From contig JAHZAV010000002.1 of assembly GCA_019423745.1 (NCBI GenBank), positions 86,528 to 150,527 on the forward strand: 64,000 nucleotides of DNA, read 5' to 3'. Source of the stretch: Lachnospiraceae bacterium (lineage in GTDB: Bacteria; Bacillota; Clostridia; Lachnospirales; Lachnospiraceae). The notes beneath the pieces are model-generated. The model saw nothing but the letters and a program-made list of their open reading frames with translations. It was not told the origin of the DNA and made no database searches. A program made the position numbers and the translations under genes. Below are positions 42,612 through 50,945 of this stretch, piece after piece (within the stretch, counting starts at the first letter, position 1; each line of letters begins with the position of its first letter).

Positions 42612-43883
42612 TTACAGCCTGTCTACGGAATCTGCATAACAGTCCACAATTGTCTCATATCCATCTTCCATAAGCTGTTCCTTTTGAAATTTCTTATTCT
42701 TTTTCATATTGGCTACCAGAACCTGTTTTCCTTCTTTTCTGTCTTTCTTGGCAAGCTCCAGTACTTTTAACACACCATCTTTTGGCATGTTCTTTTCCAT
42801 GAGGTAAGCCTTTTTCTCTCCCCCTCCCGGAACTTTATAACCATTTTCCAGAAGAAGCATAACGATTCTTTCAAAACCAATGGAAAATCCACAGGCTGGT
42901 GTATCCTGTCCGGTAAATTTCCCGATCATTTTGTCATAACGTCCTCCCCCGGCGACAGAACCACCAAAATCATCCATAACTACTTCAAAAATAGTTCCTG
43001 TATAATAAGACTGTCCTCTTACCATTGTTGGAGTAAATTTAATTTTAAACTCAGCTTCTTTTGCAGCTTCAACACTGGACATAATCATCTCCATGCTGTC
43101 CGCTGTCTCATCTTTCAGAAAATCTCCCAGCTTTTCTTTCAGAAAACGGATACCACCTGCATCTTCTGGTGTCTCCTCAAAAAGCTTAAGATACGTATCC
43201 ACATTTTCTTTTTCATAGCCCAGTTCTATCAACTCTTCTGCTACAGCTTCTGGACCTATCTTATCCATTTTGTCCAGGATAATAAATACATCATCATAGT
43301 CTTTTTCAGCAAAACCGCTGTAAGCCGCCATTGCTTTAAGAATATTACGGTCATTGATACATACCGTAAAATTGTGAAATCCCATTTTTCCAAGCATCGC
43401 TGTAGTAGCAAGTATCAACTCAATTTCTGCCAGATTTCCTGGTTCTCCCAGAATATCAATATCACATTGTATAAACTGACGAAAACGCCCTTTCTGCGGG
43501 CGGTCAGCACGCCATACATTACCGATCTGCAGTGCTTTAAATGGAGATGGCAGATCATTGGAATGATTCGAATAATATCTTGCAAGTGGCACAGTCAGAT
43601 CATATCTTAGACCTCCATCCACTACGTCCATTTCCTCTGTCGCTTCGGCAATTTTTAATTTTTCTCCACGTTTCAGAATTTTAAAGATAAGTTTCTCATT
43701 ATCTCCTCCCTGCTTGCTGCACAAATTTTCGATGTGCTCCACGCATGGCGTCTCCATAGACATGAATCCATAAGTTTTATAAGTATCTTTGATCATCTGA
43801 ATTACATAATCCCTGATTTCCATTTCTCTGGGAAGAATATCTTTCATTCCCGTGACTGGTTTTTTCTTCAGCGCCATAGCCAT
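42612..43883 (-). CDS. hisS: Histidyl-tRNA synthetase
   Basis: This 423-residue class II synthetase charges tRNA-His. VTGMKDILPREMEIRDYV opens the protein, with GLRYDLTVPLARY and RADRPQKGRFRQFIQCDID (motif 2) after it. The histidine-specific signatures are VRGQSYYTGTIFEV and GGGRYDKMI; motif 3 is ACGFSIGFERIVMLL. The C-terminal anticodon domain is somewhat short and Lys-rich (MKKNKKFQKEQLMEDGYETIV). The start overlaps the hemZ stop by 16 nt. GGAGA stands before the first ATG, and the ATG two codons later is equally possible. Confidence 0.97.
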   Translation of the reverse strand: MAMALKKKPVTGMKDILPREMEIRDYVIQMIKDTYKTYGFMSMETPCVEHIENLCSKQGGDNEKLIFKILKRGEKLKIAEATEEMDVVDGGLRYDLTVPLARYYSNHSNDLPSPFKALQIGNVWRADRPQKGRFRQFIQCDIDILGEPGNLAEIELILATTAMLGKMGFHNFTVCINDRNILKAMAAYSGFAEKDYDDVFIILDKMDKIGPEAVAEELIELGYEKENVDTYLKLFEETPEDAGGIRFLKEKLGDFLKDETADSMEMIMSSVEAAKEAEFKIKFTPTMVRGQSYYTGTIFEVVMDDFGGSVAGGGRYDKMIGKFTGQDTPACGFSIGFERIVMLLLENGYKVPGGGEKKAYLMEKNMPKDGVLKVLELAKKDRKEGKQVLVANMKKNKKFQKEQLMEDGYETIVDCYADSVDRL

Positions 43884-45343
43884 TCTCCTTTTCGTTCTAT
43901 CATTTCATCAATACGTCCAATGTAGTCTTTCACATTCTTTACATTTTCAACTCGCATCAACGTAGTTTTTCTTTGATTTCTACTTCCCGGAACAACAATA
44001 GGTTTATCCAGAAGAATCTTAGTGGAAGATCCTGCTCCAGCCGCAATAATTGACTGCTTTTCTTCCATAATAAGTATATTGTATATTCCTGCTTTGTCAA
44101 CCTTTGCATAGCCAACATTTTCAAAATTACCAGCAATATTTTTCTGACGATACAGATAATAAGGGACAAGATCCATTTTGGCTGCTGCTTCATAGGCTTC
44201 TTCGATCATTTTAGGAAGTTCTTCTCCCATTTTTGCTGATGTCCGCTCCAACGAAGCAATCGTCCCCGTATTGGTTTTTTCCTGACCCATTTTAGCTGCC
44301 CGCTTAATAGCAAGCGCATGAACTGTCAGGCTGTCTGGAGCCATTTTACTTATTTTGGACAAAGTATCTTTCATGTCTTCTGTCTGTTCTCCTGGAAGAC
44401 CTGCAATCAAATCCATATTAATGTTATCAAATCCCAATTTTCTCGCAAGCGCATAGGCCTCTTCAATCTCATGGACTGTATGTTTTCTTCCGATCAAATC
44501 CAGCGTTTTTTGCTGCATTGTCTGTGGATTTATTGAAATTCTCGTAATTTGATGTTGCCTTAAGACCTTCAGTTTATCTTCTGTAATACTGTCCGGCCTA
44601 CCTGCCTCCACTGTGTATTCCAAAAGAAAGTCTCGCGAAAATGTTTTGTCAATATGGGTAAGCAAACGCTCCAGTTGATGCTCGCTTAATGTAGTCGGCG
44701 TTCCTCCTCCAATATAAATTGTATTCAGCTTCTTATTCTTTCTCTTTGCCTGTGCTCCGATATAAGACAACTCTTTTAGCAAAGCTTCCAGATACGGTTC
44801 TATATAATCCTTCCATGCTTCAACAGAACCAGAGCTGAAGGAACAGTAACTGCATACAGAAGGGCAAAAAGGAATACCAACATAAAGGCTGTAGCCATTT
44901 TGACAGTCCAAACCACTTAGAATCTGTTTTTCACGCCCCGCAATCTCATAGGCAAGCCTGGCCTTTTTCAAACTCACAAAGGAATCCTTCGTAAACCAAT
45001 CCACGAATTGATCCTCATCCATTCCCTCATTCAATTTCTGCATAGCCAGCTTTGTAGGACGTACCCCGGTCAAAATTCCCCAGGCCAAGTCTTTTTGGGT
45101 ATATCTTCGACAAGCTTTATAAAGCTTCACATCTACTACATATTTCCGCTGCTTACGGTCCTCTATTTCAGCTAACTCACTATCCTCAACTGTTAAAATC
45201 TGTCCGTCAGGAAACTCTATCCGAAATGTTTCCGCAAGCGTCGGGACCACTGCCTGACGCACATCCTCCTCCGGAAAAAAGGCCTTCGTCAGATGATATG
45301 TGTTATATGTATATAAATCTTCTTTACAGCTCAAAAAAATCAT
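43868..45343 (-). CDS. hemZ: Coproporphyrinogen dehydrogenase HemZ (radical SAM, HemN-like)
   Basis: This 491-residue radical SAM protein has an N-terminal ~150-residue region peculiar to HemZ and the cluster motif CPSVCSYCSFSSG (CxxxCxxC) near residue 178. The HemN-like core follows: TIYIGGGTPTTLSEHQLERLL (shown in part TIYIGGGTPTTLS), EYTVEAGRPDSI, RISINPQTMQ and NMDLIAGLPGE. HemN-type enzymes decarboxylate coproporphyrinogen III oxygen-independently; for HemZ the activity is inferred, and HemW-like functions are possible. The gene sits between MBL and hisS and overlaps hisS, a standard clostridial arrangement. Confidence 0.9.
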   Translation of the reverse strand: MIFLSCKEDLYTYNTYHLTKAFFPEEDVRQAVVPTLAETFRIEFPDGQILTVEDSELAEIEDRKQRKYVVDVKLYKACRRYTQKDLAWGILTGVRPTKLAMQKLNEGMDEDQFVDWFTKDSFVSLKKARLAYEIAGREKQILSGLDCQNGYSLYVGIPFCPSVCSYCSFSSGSVEAWKDYIEPYLEALLKELSYIGAQAKRKNKKLNTIYIGGGTPTTLSEHQLERLLTHIDKTFSRDFLLEYTVEAGRPDSITEDKLKVLRQHQITRISINPQTMQQKTLDLIGRKHTVHEIEEAYALARKLGFDNINMDLIAGLPGEQTEDMKDTLSKISKMAPDSLTVHALAIKRAAKMGQEKTNTGTIASLERTSAKMGEELPKMIEEAYEAAAKMDLVPYYLYRQKNIAGNFENVGYAKVDKAGIYNILIMEEKQSIIAAGAGSSTKILLDKPIVVPGSRNQRKTTLMRVENVKNVKDYIGRIDEMIERKGEWLWR

Positions 45344-45361
45344 AATATTTCAGCCTTTCTT

Positions 45362-45403
45362 ACACTTTTGCCCAGGGCTGTTAACACTTTCACCCAGGGC
45401 TTA
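45362..45403. repeat. Two tandem ~21-nt direct repeats before hemZ
   Basis: ACACTTTTGCCCAGGGCTGTTA (45362-45383) is 22 nt; it is followed at once by a near copy ACACTTTCACCCAGGGCTTA (45384-45403). Common parts are ACACTTT and CCCAGGGCT. They abut the palindrome at 45401-45457. A third ACACTTTT lies in the loop of that palindrome. Confidence 0.7.
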
Positions 45404-45457
45404 ACGCAATTTGGGACGTAACACTTTTAAAGTTTGTTACGTCCCAAATTGCGTTAA
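45401..45457. repeat. Perfect 22-bp-arm palindrome downstream of the MBL gene
   Basis: Arms TTAACGCAATTTGGGACGTA+AC (45401-45422) and their exact complement (45436-45457) flank a 13-nt loop containing ACTTTTAAAGT. The stop codon of the MBL gene lies in the right arm. The core TTACGTCCC/GGGACGTAA recurs in the palindrome at 58758-58830. It may weaken readthrough into hemZ, but no U-run follows on the minus strand. Confidence 0.85.
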
Positions 45458-46074
45458 ACAAACGGATTATGTTCTCTCTCATAACCAATCATGGTTTCAC
45501 CCATATGTCCCGGATATACTTTCACATCATCCGGCAAAGTTAAAATTTTTTCACGGATTCCACGAATTAATTCCGCCATACTGCTGCCTGGAAAATCAGT
45601 TCTTCCTACAGAATTTTGGAATAATGTATCACCACTGAAGAGCACTTTTTCTTTCTCTACATAATAGCATACTCCTCCCGGTGTATGCCCCGGTGTATAA
45701 AGCACCAGAAAGTCATATCCTGCCAAAGACAGCACCTGACCATCTTGAATATAAGAAGCCCCCGAAAAACTAAAACCGGACGTATAACTTCCAGAAAGGT
45801 TCAAAGCTGGCTCTTTCAAGGTATTTTCCTCTTGCTCATGTGCATATACTGGCACATCATACCTTTCCAAAAATCCATTCAGCCCCATAGTATGGTCAAA
45901 ATGTCCATGCGTTAAAAGAATAGCTACTATTTTCAGTTCTTTCTCTTTTATATAATCAAGAATAGAAGACGGACAGGCCGCCGGATCAACGATTACTGCC
46001 TCTTTTGTCTCTTCATTAGAAACAACATAGCAGTTTGTACTGATAATACCTGTGACAAATTTTTCTACCTTCAT
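45454..46074 (-). CDS. MBL-fold metallo-hydrolase (glyoxalase II-like)
   Basis: This 206-residue metallo-beta-lactamase-fold hydrolase binds two metals through LTHGHFDHTMG (HxHxDH), a His in YTPGHTPGGVCYY, SGDTLFQNSVGRTDFPGS with the bridging Asp, and VYPGHMGETMIGYE with the last His. The layout is like glyoxalase II/YcbL. The natural thioester or lactone substrate is unknown. It is conserved between relA and hemZ in Lachnospiraceae. AAGGAAGC precedes the ATG, and the stop is inside the long palindrome. Confidence 0.92.
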   Translation of the reverse strand: MKVEKFVTGIISTNCYVVSNEETKEAVIVDPAACPSSILDYIKEKELKIVAILLTHGHFDHTMGLNGFLERYDVPVYAHEQEENTLKEPALNLSGSYTSGFSFSGASYIQDGQVLSLAGYDFLVLYTPGHTPGGVCYYVEKEKVLFSGDTLFQNSVGRTDFPGSSMAELIRGIREKILTLPDDVKVYPGHMGETMIGYEREHNPFV

Positions 46075-46100
46075 GCTTCCTTCACCTCATATCTCATCTT

Positions 46101-48449
46101 CTAACCTGCTGCACGTTCGATATCTATGACGCCTTCCAACTGTCTTAACTTTTTCACGACAAAAGAAAGTTCTTCACGCCCATGAACGATAAATCCTGCC
46201 TCTATAGTGGCTGTTCCCTGCTTACTGGTTCGTACATTCATAGATTTCACATCAATTTTGCATTCTGTAAAAATTTTCGACATTTCCATCAATAACCCCT
46301 GTCTGTCATGAGCGTACATCTTGATTTCTGCCAGATATTGTCCGCCGGCCTTTTCCGCCACATCGCTTTCCCATTCTGCGTCAATAAGCCGCACTCTCTC
46401 CGCTTCTGTAAGATGAATCATATTGACGCAATCTGTTCGATGGATGGAAAGACCTCTTCCCCTCGTCACAAATCCTACAATTTCATCTCCGGGAACTGGA
46501 TTACAGCATCTGGAAAATCTGACTGCCACATCATCGATACCTTTTACAACAATTCCGCTTTTTGACTTAGCAATATGCACTTTATTTTTAGCGGCCTCTG
46601 CTAATTTTTCAAGAACAACTCCATCTGTTATCTCCTGTTTGTGTTCCTTACCGTATTCTTCTACAAGACGATTTACAACCTGTCCTTCTTTCAGACCACC
46701 GTGCCCAATTGCTGCTAAAACAGAATCCCAATCCCGAAATCCATACTTTTTCTGTACAACTTCCTGATACTTGGGCTTCATTATATCGCTCAATGTAATC
46801 GTTTTTGCTTTACAGTAAGCAGATATCATTTCTTTTCCGCGGATAATATTTTCTTCTTTAAACTCTTTTTTAAACCATTGATTAATTTTATTTTTTGCCT
46901 GAGTACTCTTTACAATATTAAGCCAATCTCGGCTTGGTCCTCTGGAATTCTGTGAGGTCAAAATCTCAATACGATCGCCATTTTGGATTTTATAATCAAT
47001 ATTTACCAATTTTCCATTGACCCGGGCACCAACCATTTTGTTGCCAACTGCACTGTGAATGGCATATGCAAAATCCACAGGTGTGGAGCCATTCGGCAAA
47101 CTCTTGACATCTCCATTGGGTGTAAAACAATACACATCTTCTGCGAAAAGGTCCAGATCCCCTTTAAGCATGCTTAAAAACTCCCGGTTATCGGACATAT
47201 CTCTTTGCCATTCCAAAATCTGTCTCAACCAGTTGAGTTTCTCCTCTTCCTGAGCTTTAACATTTTTCTTGCCATCATTGGATTCTTTATATTTCCAATG
47301 CGCCGCAATACCATATTCCGCTGTTTTATGCATCTCCTGAGTACGAATCTGTATCTCAAAAGGCTGCCCTACTGAACTCATCAGCGTTGTATGCAAAGAT
47401 TGATACATGTTGGCTTTAGGCATAGCAATATAATCCTTAAATCTTCCCGGAATAGGCGTATACATTTCATGAATTACCCCAAGCGCTGCATAACAGTCTT
47501 TTACAGAGTCTACAATAATACGCACAGCAAAAAGATCATAAATCTGATCCACAGTCTTATCCTGATTGACCATTTTCTTATAAATGCTGAAGAAATGTTT
47601 TACTCGTCCATTAACCTCTGCCTTGATTCCTGCATTTTTTATATGCTGCGACACTTCTTCTACAATCTGCTGTACAAATTCCTCCCTCTCTGTTTTACGG
47701 GAATTAATCTGATCTACAAGATCATAAAACACCTCGGGCTGAGAATATTTTAACGCAAGATCATCCAGCTCTGTCTTAATTTTAGAAATACCAAGTCTCT
47801 GGGCAATCGGCGCATAAATGTCCATCGTCTCTTTCGCTTTTTCCTTTTGTTTCTCCGGACGCATGAACTGTAAAGTACGCATATTGTGCAGTCTGTCAGC
47901 AAGTTTTATAATGATGACTCGAATGTCTTTTGCCATAGCCAAAAACATTTTCCTCAAATTTTCCGCCTGGACTTCCAGTTTATCTGACGAGTAGGATAGT
48001 TGTCCCAATTTCGTCACGCCATCTACAAGGAGCGATACCTCTTCCCCAAACTCTTCTTTGATTTCCTCTTCTGTCATGACAGTATCTTCTACCACGTCGT
48101 GAAGCATTCCTGACACAATGGTCTCCTTATCCATTTCCAGATCTGCAAGGATAATTGCAACCCACAGAGGATGAATGATATATGGTTCTCCAGACTTTCT
48201 CAGTTGTCCTTCATGGGCATTCTTCGCAATTCTATATGCCTTCTCCACCATAGATACATCCGTAGAAGGGTGATACTTTCTAATCCGTCCGATCAGCATT
48301 CGATAAAGCTCATCCGGATCCTGATAATCAGCCGGTGCTTTGACCGCATGTCCATCCACAATTTCCAATCCCAGCATTTGATTTTCCATAATCGATTCCG
48401 GCGCTATACGGTTACGGCTGTCAGATTCATAAGTAGTACTTCCTGGCAT
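46101..48449 (-). CDS. relA: Bifunctional (p)ppGpp synthetase/hydrolase RelA/SpoT
   Basis: This long Rel protein (~782 residues) makes and degrades the stringent-response alarmone. The HD hydrolase region reads HEGQLRKSGEPYIIHPLWVA and MLHDVVEDT, with HD intact at HDVVED. The synthetase region shows RVKHFFSIYKKMVNQD and the YQSLHTTL motif. TGS (VKSLPNGSTPVDFAYAIHS), a zinc-finger-like/helical part with RFSRCCNPVPGDEIVG, and a C-terminal ACT domain follow. Both catalytic sites appear intact. The frame is open to 48476, but ATG 48449 has AAGGAGGG at proper distance. It is 57 nt after apt. Confidence 0.97.
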   Translation of the reverse strand: MPGSTTYESDSRNRIAPESIMENQMLGLEIVDGHAVKAPADYQDPDELYRMLIGRIRKYHPSTDVSMVEKAYRIAKNAHEGQLRKSGEPYIIHPLWVAIILADLEMDKETIVSGMLHDVVEDTVMTEEEIKEEFGEEVSLLVDGVTKLGQLSYSSDKLEVQAENLRKMFLAMAKDIRVIIIKLADRLHNMRTLQFMRPEKQKEKAKETMDIYAPIAQRLGISKIKTELDDLALKYSQPEVFYDLVDQINSRKTEREEFVQQIVEEVSQHIKNAGIKAEVNGRVKHFFSIYKKMVNQDKTVDQIYDLFAVRIIVDSVKDCYAALGVIHEMYTPIPGRFKDYIAMPKANMYQSLHTTLMSSVGQPFEIQIRTQEMHKTAEYGIAAHWKYKESNDGKKNVKAQEEEKLNWLRQILEWQRDMSDNREFLSMLKGDLDLFAEDVYCFTPNGDVKSLPNGSTPVDFAYAIHSAVGNKMVGARVNGKLVNIDYKIQNGDRIEILTSQNSRGPSRDWLNIVKSTQAKNKINQWFKKEFKEENIIRGKEMISAYCKAKTITLSDIMKPKYQEVVQKKYGFRDWDSVLAAIGHGGLKEGQVVNRLVEEYGKEHKQEITDGVVLEKLAEAAKNKVHIAKSKSGIVVKGIDDVAVRFSRCCNPVPGDEIVGFVTRGRGLSIHRTDCVNMIHLTEAERVRLIDAEWESDVAEKAGGQYLAEIKMYAHDRQGLLMEMSKIFTECKIDVKSMNVRTSKQGTATIEAGFIVHGREELSFVVKKLRQLEGVIDIERAAG

Positions 48450-48506
48450 GCCTATTCCCTCCTTTCTCCTCTTCACTCTTCCTTTTATATATTCTATAAC
48501 AAACTT

Positions 48507-49031
48507 CTATTTCCCCGGATAAATGATGACAGAATCCATATCATAATTTTTCATTCTTTCACGACCATGCAACCCCGCCAGTTCCATAAGAAACACAATC
48601 TTTACTACTTGACCTCCCAGGCCTTCTACCAGTTTTATAATCGCTTCTGTCGTTCCACCTGTAGCCATCAGATCATCAATGATTACAACTTTCTCTCCTT
48701 CTTTAATAGAATCGCGATGCATCTCAATAGATGCTGTTCCATACTCCAGCTCATACTCTATAGATACAGTCTCTCTTGGAAGTTTGCCTTTTTTACGGAC
48801 AGGAACAAATGGTTTATTCAGATTGTACGCCAGTGGTACACCAAAAATGAATCCTCTGGATTCCGGTCCGACAATGGCATCAAATTCTATTCCATCTAAC
48901 TTCTTCTGCATTAGATCCACAGCAAGATGCAATCCCTCTGCATCCTGAAGGATACTGGTTACATCTCTGAAAATAATTCCCTGTTCTGGAAAATCAGGGA
49001 TACTGGTTACATATTCTTCTATCGGCTTCAT
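48507..49031 (-). CDS. apt: Adenine phosphoribosyltransferase
   Basis: This 174-residue salvage enzyme makes AMP from adenine and PRPP. The PRPP-binding motif VVIIDDLMATGGTTEA is near residue 120. The N-terminal IPDFPEQGIIFRDVTSIL and FDAIVGPESRGFIFGVPLAYNL are both Apt signatures. VRKKGKLPRETVSIEYELEYG (in part KKGKLPRETVS) is the flexible catalytic loop. AGGAGGG precedes ATG. It lies 57 nt before relA in the classic apt-relA pair, which joins purine salvage to (p)ppGpp metabolism. Confidence 0.98.
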   Translation of the reverse strand: MKPIEEYVTSIPDFPEQGIIFRDVTSILQDAEGLHLAVDLMQKKLDGIEFDAIVGPESRGFIFGVPLAYNLNKPFVPVRKKGKLPRETVSIEYELEYGTASIEMHRDSIKEGEKVVIIDDLMATGGTTEAIIKLVEGLGGQVVKIVFLMELAGLHGRERMKNYDMDSVIIYPGK

Positions 49032-49079
49032 TTTTAAGCCCTCCTATTAAATATTTCGGCAGATAACATTATATTTTTT

Positions 49080-49109
49080 AGTATATCATTAATTCCCCTT
49101 TATTGACAA
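49080..49109 (-). promoter_or_regulatory. SigA promoter of apt-relA
   Basis: TTGTCA (49109-49104), 18 bases, TATACT (49085-49080) on the minus strand, about 50 bases before the apt ATG and directly after the recJ stop. Confidence 0.7.
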
Positions 49110-49118
49110 GAGTCAGAC

Positions 49119-50885
49119 TTACGTGATCTGATAGTGGGTCAATACAATCTGTACCTTTCTTTCTCCCATATATTCATTAACTCCCGGATAATAAGTAATA
49201 GACATTTGGATTCTCTGACAAGCTCCGGCAAAAAACTTCTCCCTGATTTCTTTATTATAATGCTGTTCCACTTCATCCATGAAACAAGCTATATCACCAA
49301 AATACACGGCTTCCACACAAGTTCCATATCCATCCTGCAGCCGCATCTTAAGTACATTTTGATTTTTTCCCAATAACCGTGCCGAAATCACTTTCACCTG
49401 TTTTTCTGCAAAAACCGGTTTAGGATTTCCCTTTCCAAAAGGTTCCAAAAGTTCCAGTTCCCGGATAAACTCTTCCGTTACCCTAGCAAATGGAAGTTGC
49501 ATATCAATGGATACTTTTTCCTGCATATCTTCCTCTTTCAAAGTACAAACAGCATTGATTCCCTGACGAAAACGCTCAACATTTTCTTTGGGCAAAGACA
49601 GTCCTGCCGCCAGTTTATGCCCTCCGAATTTTGTCAGAAGATTTCTGCATTTATTAAGTTCATCATACATATGGTAGGCTTCAATAGAACGTCCGGATCC
49701 TTTTACTTCATTTCCCGAATCTGTCAGCACAAAAACCGGCTTGTAATACCGCTCCCGAATTCTTCCTGCCACAATCCCCGCCAAGCTTTCATGGCAGTCC
49801 GGAAGATAAAGAACAAGCACTCTGTCTCGACACACCGGCGTTTCTTCCATCTGCTCTATAGCTGTTTTTACCGCTATTTCTGTCATGTCTTTTCTACTGT
49901 CATTTAATGCTTTTAAATCTCCGGCCAATACATCTGCCTGTGTCTTTGTCTCTGCAGCCAAAAGCTCCAGGGATCTTTTGGCTGTATCCAGCCTGCCACT
50001 TGCATTCAAACAAGGCCCCAACACAAACCCAATATGGTAACTGCTGATTTTAGAAGCATCCGTCTTTGTACATTCCATTAAAGATTTGAGACCCAGATTT
50101 GAAGTAGACTGTAGCATTTCAAGTCCTTGTTTCACAAAGATCCGATTTTCTCCAGTAAGATCCATCACATCTCCAACCGTGGCTATCGCCACTTCTTCCA
50201 TCAAGTAGTCTATATCTGCAGAATCTTTTCCTGATGCCTCATACAATGCTTCCATCAACTTATATGCAACTGCTGCACCGCACAGCCCCTTAAAAGGATA
50301 AGGACAGTCCAAACGCTTAGGATCCACTACCGCATCCCCCGGAGGAAGGATATAACTCCTTTCCCCATTTTCCTCCCTATATGGGATCTCATGATGATCT
50401 GTCACAATAATTGTCATCCCAAGACTTTTTCCATAGGCGATCTCCTCTGCAGCTGCAATTCCATTATCACATGTTATAATTGTATCCGTCTCCGCTTTCG
50501 CCGCTCTGTCTATAAGACTATGATTAATCCCATAGCCATCTGTCATACGATCCGGGATATCAATATCCACACAAGCACCAAGACCTCTTAATCCCTCCCA
50601 AAGGATATATGTGGCATTCACTCCATCGATATCATAATCCCCGATCACTCGAATTTTTGCTCCTTCCCGAATCTTTTCCAAAAGGATCTCTACCGCTTTG
50701 TCCATATCCTTCATTAACATTCCATCATGAAGATCTGCAATTGTTCCATAAAGATAATTTTGTATTTCCTCATCGCCAATAATCCCTCTGTTCCTTACAA
50801 GCACCGCAAGATAAGGACTGATATGAAATTTTCTGCTGATCGCCTGAAAATCTGCACCTTTTCTAAGTAAAACCCAACGTTCCAT
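49119..50885 (-). CDS. recJ: Single-stranded-DNA-specific exonuclease RecJ
   Basis: This 588-residue DHH-family 5'-3' exonuclease has VIGDYDIDGVNATYIL (motif I), TIITCDNGIAA (II), VTDHHEIP (III, the DHH signature), GLCGAAVAYKL and VGDVMDLTGENR (IV). The DHHA1 region shows DCHESLAGIVAGRIRERYYKP and GSGRSIEAYHMYDEL with GGHKLAAGLSL. The C-terminal OB-fold part carries FGKGNPKPVFA. Full metal-ligand set is present. It acts in recombination and mismatch repair. AAGGAAG precedes the ATG, and a hairpin separates it from secDF. Confidence 0.96.
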   Translation of the reverse strand: MERWVLLRKGADFQAISRKFHISPYLAVLVRNRGIIGDEEIQNYLYGTIADLHDGMLMKDMDKAVEILLEKIREGAKIRVIGDYDIDGVNATYILWEGLRGLGACVDIDIPDRMTDGYGINHSLIDRAAKAETDTIITCDNGIAAAEEIAYGKSLGMTIIVTDHHEIPYREENGERSYILPPGDAVVDPKRLDCPYPFKGLCGAAVAYKLMEALYEASGKDSADIDYLMEEVAIATVGDVMDLTGENRIFVKQGLEMLQSTSNLGLKSLMECTKTDASKISSYHIGFVLGPCLNASGRLDTAKRSLELLAAETKTQADVLAGDLKALNDSRKDMTEIAVKTAIEQMEETPVCRDRVLVLYLPDCHESLAGIVAGRIRERYYKPVFVLTDSGNEVKGSGRSIEAYHMYDELNKCRNLLTKFGGHKLAAGLSLPKENVERFRQGINAVCTLKEEDMQEKVSIDMQLPFARVTEEFIRELELLEPFGKGNPKPVFAEKQVKVISARLLGKNQNVLKMRLQDGYGTCVEAVYFGDIACFMDEVEQHYNKEIREKFFAGACQRIQMSITYYPGVNEYMGERKVQIVLTHYQIT

Positions 50886-50904
50886 CTTTCTCTTCCTTAC
50901 TATG

Positions 50905-50942
50905 TAAAAGAGAGGTGCGACAAAACTGCACCCCTCTCTTTT
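50905..50942. terminator. Hairpin terminator between secDF and recJ
   Basis: GAGAGGTGC (50910-50918) and GCACCCCTCTC (50928-50938) pair with a two-base bulge. T-runs TTTTC and TTTTAC follow on both strands. It should reduce transcription from secDF into recJ. Confidence 0.75.
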
Positions 50943-50945
50943 CTT

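Noticed and set aside
45362..45403. A CRISPR array
   Set aside because: Only two imperfect copies stand directly side by side, without spacers, and no cas genes are in the window.
45344..45460. A T-box leader before hemZ-hisS-aspS
   Set aside because: There is no TGGN T-box motif or specifier loop; the region consists of direct repeats and a palindrome.
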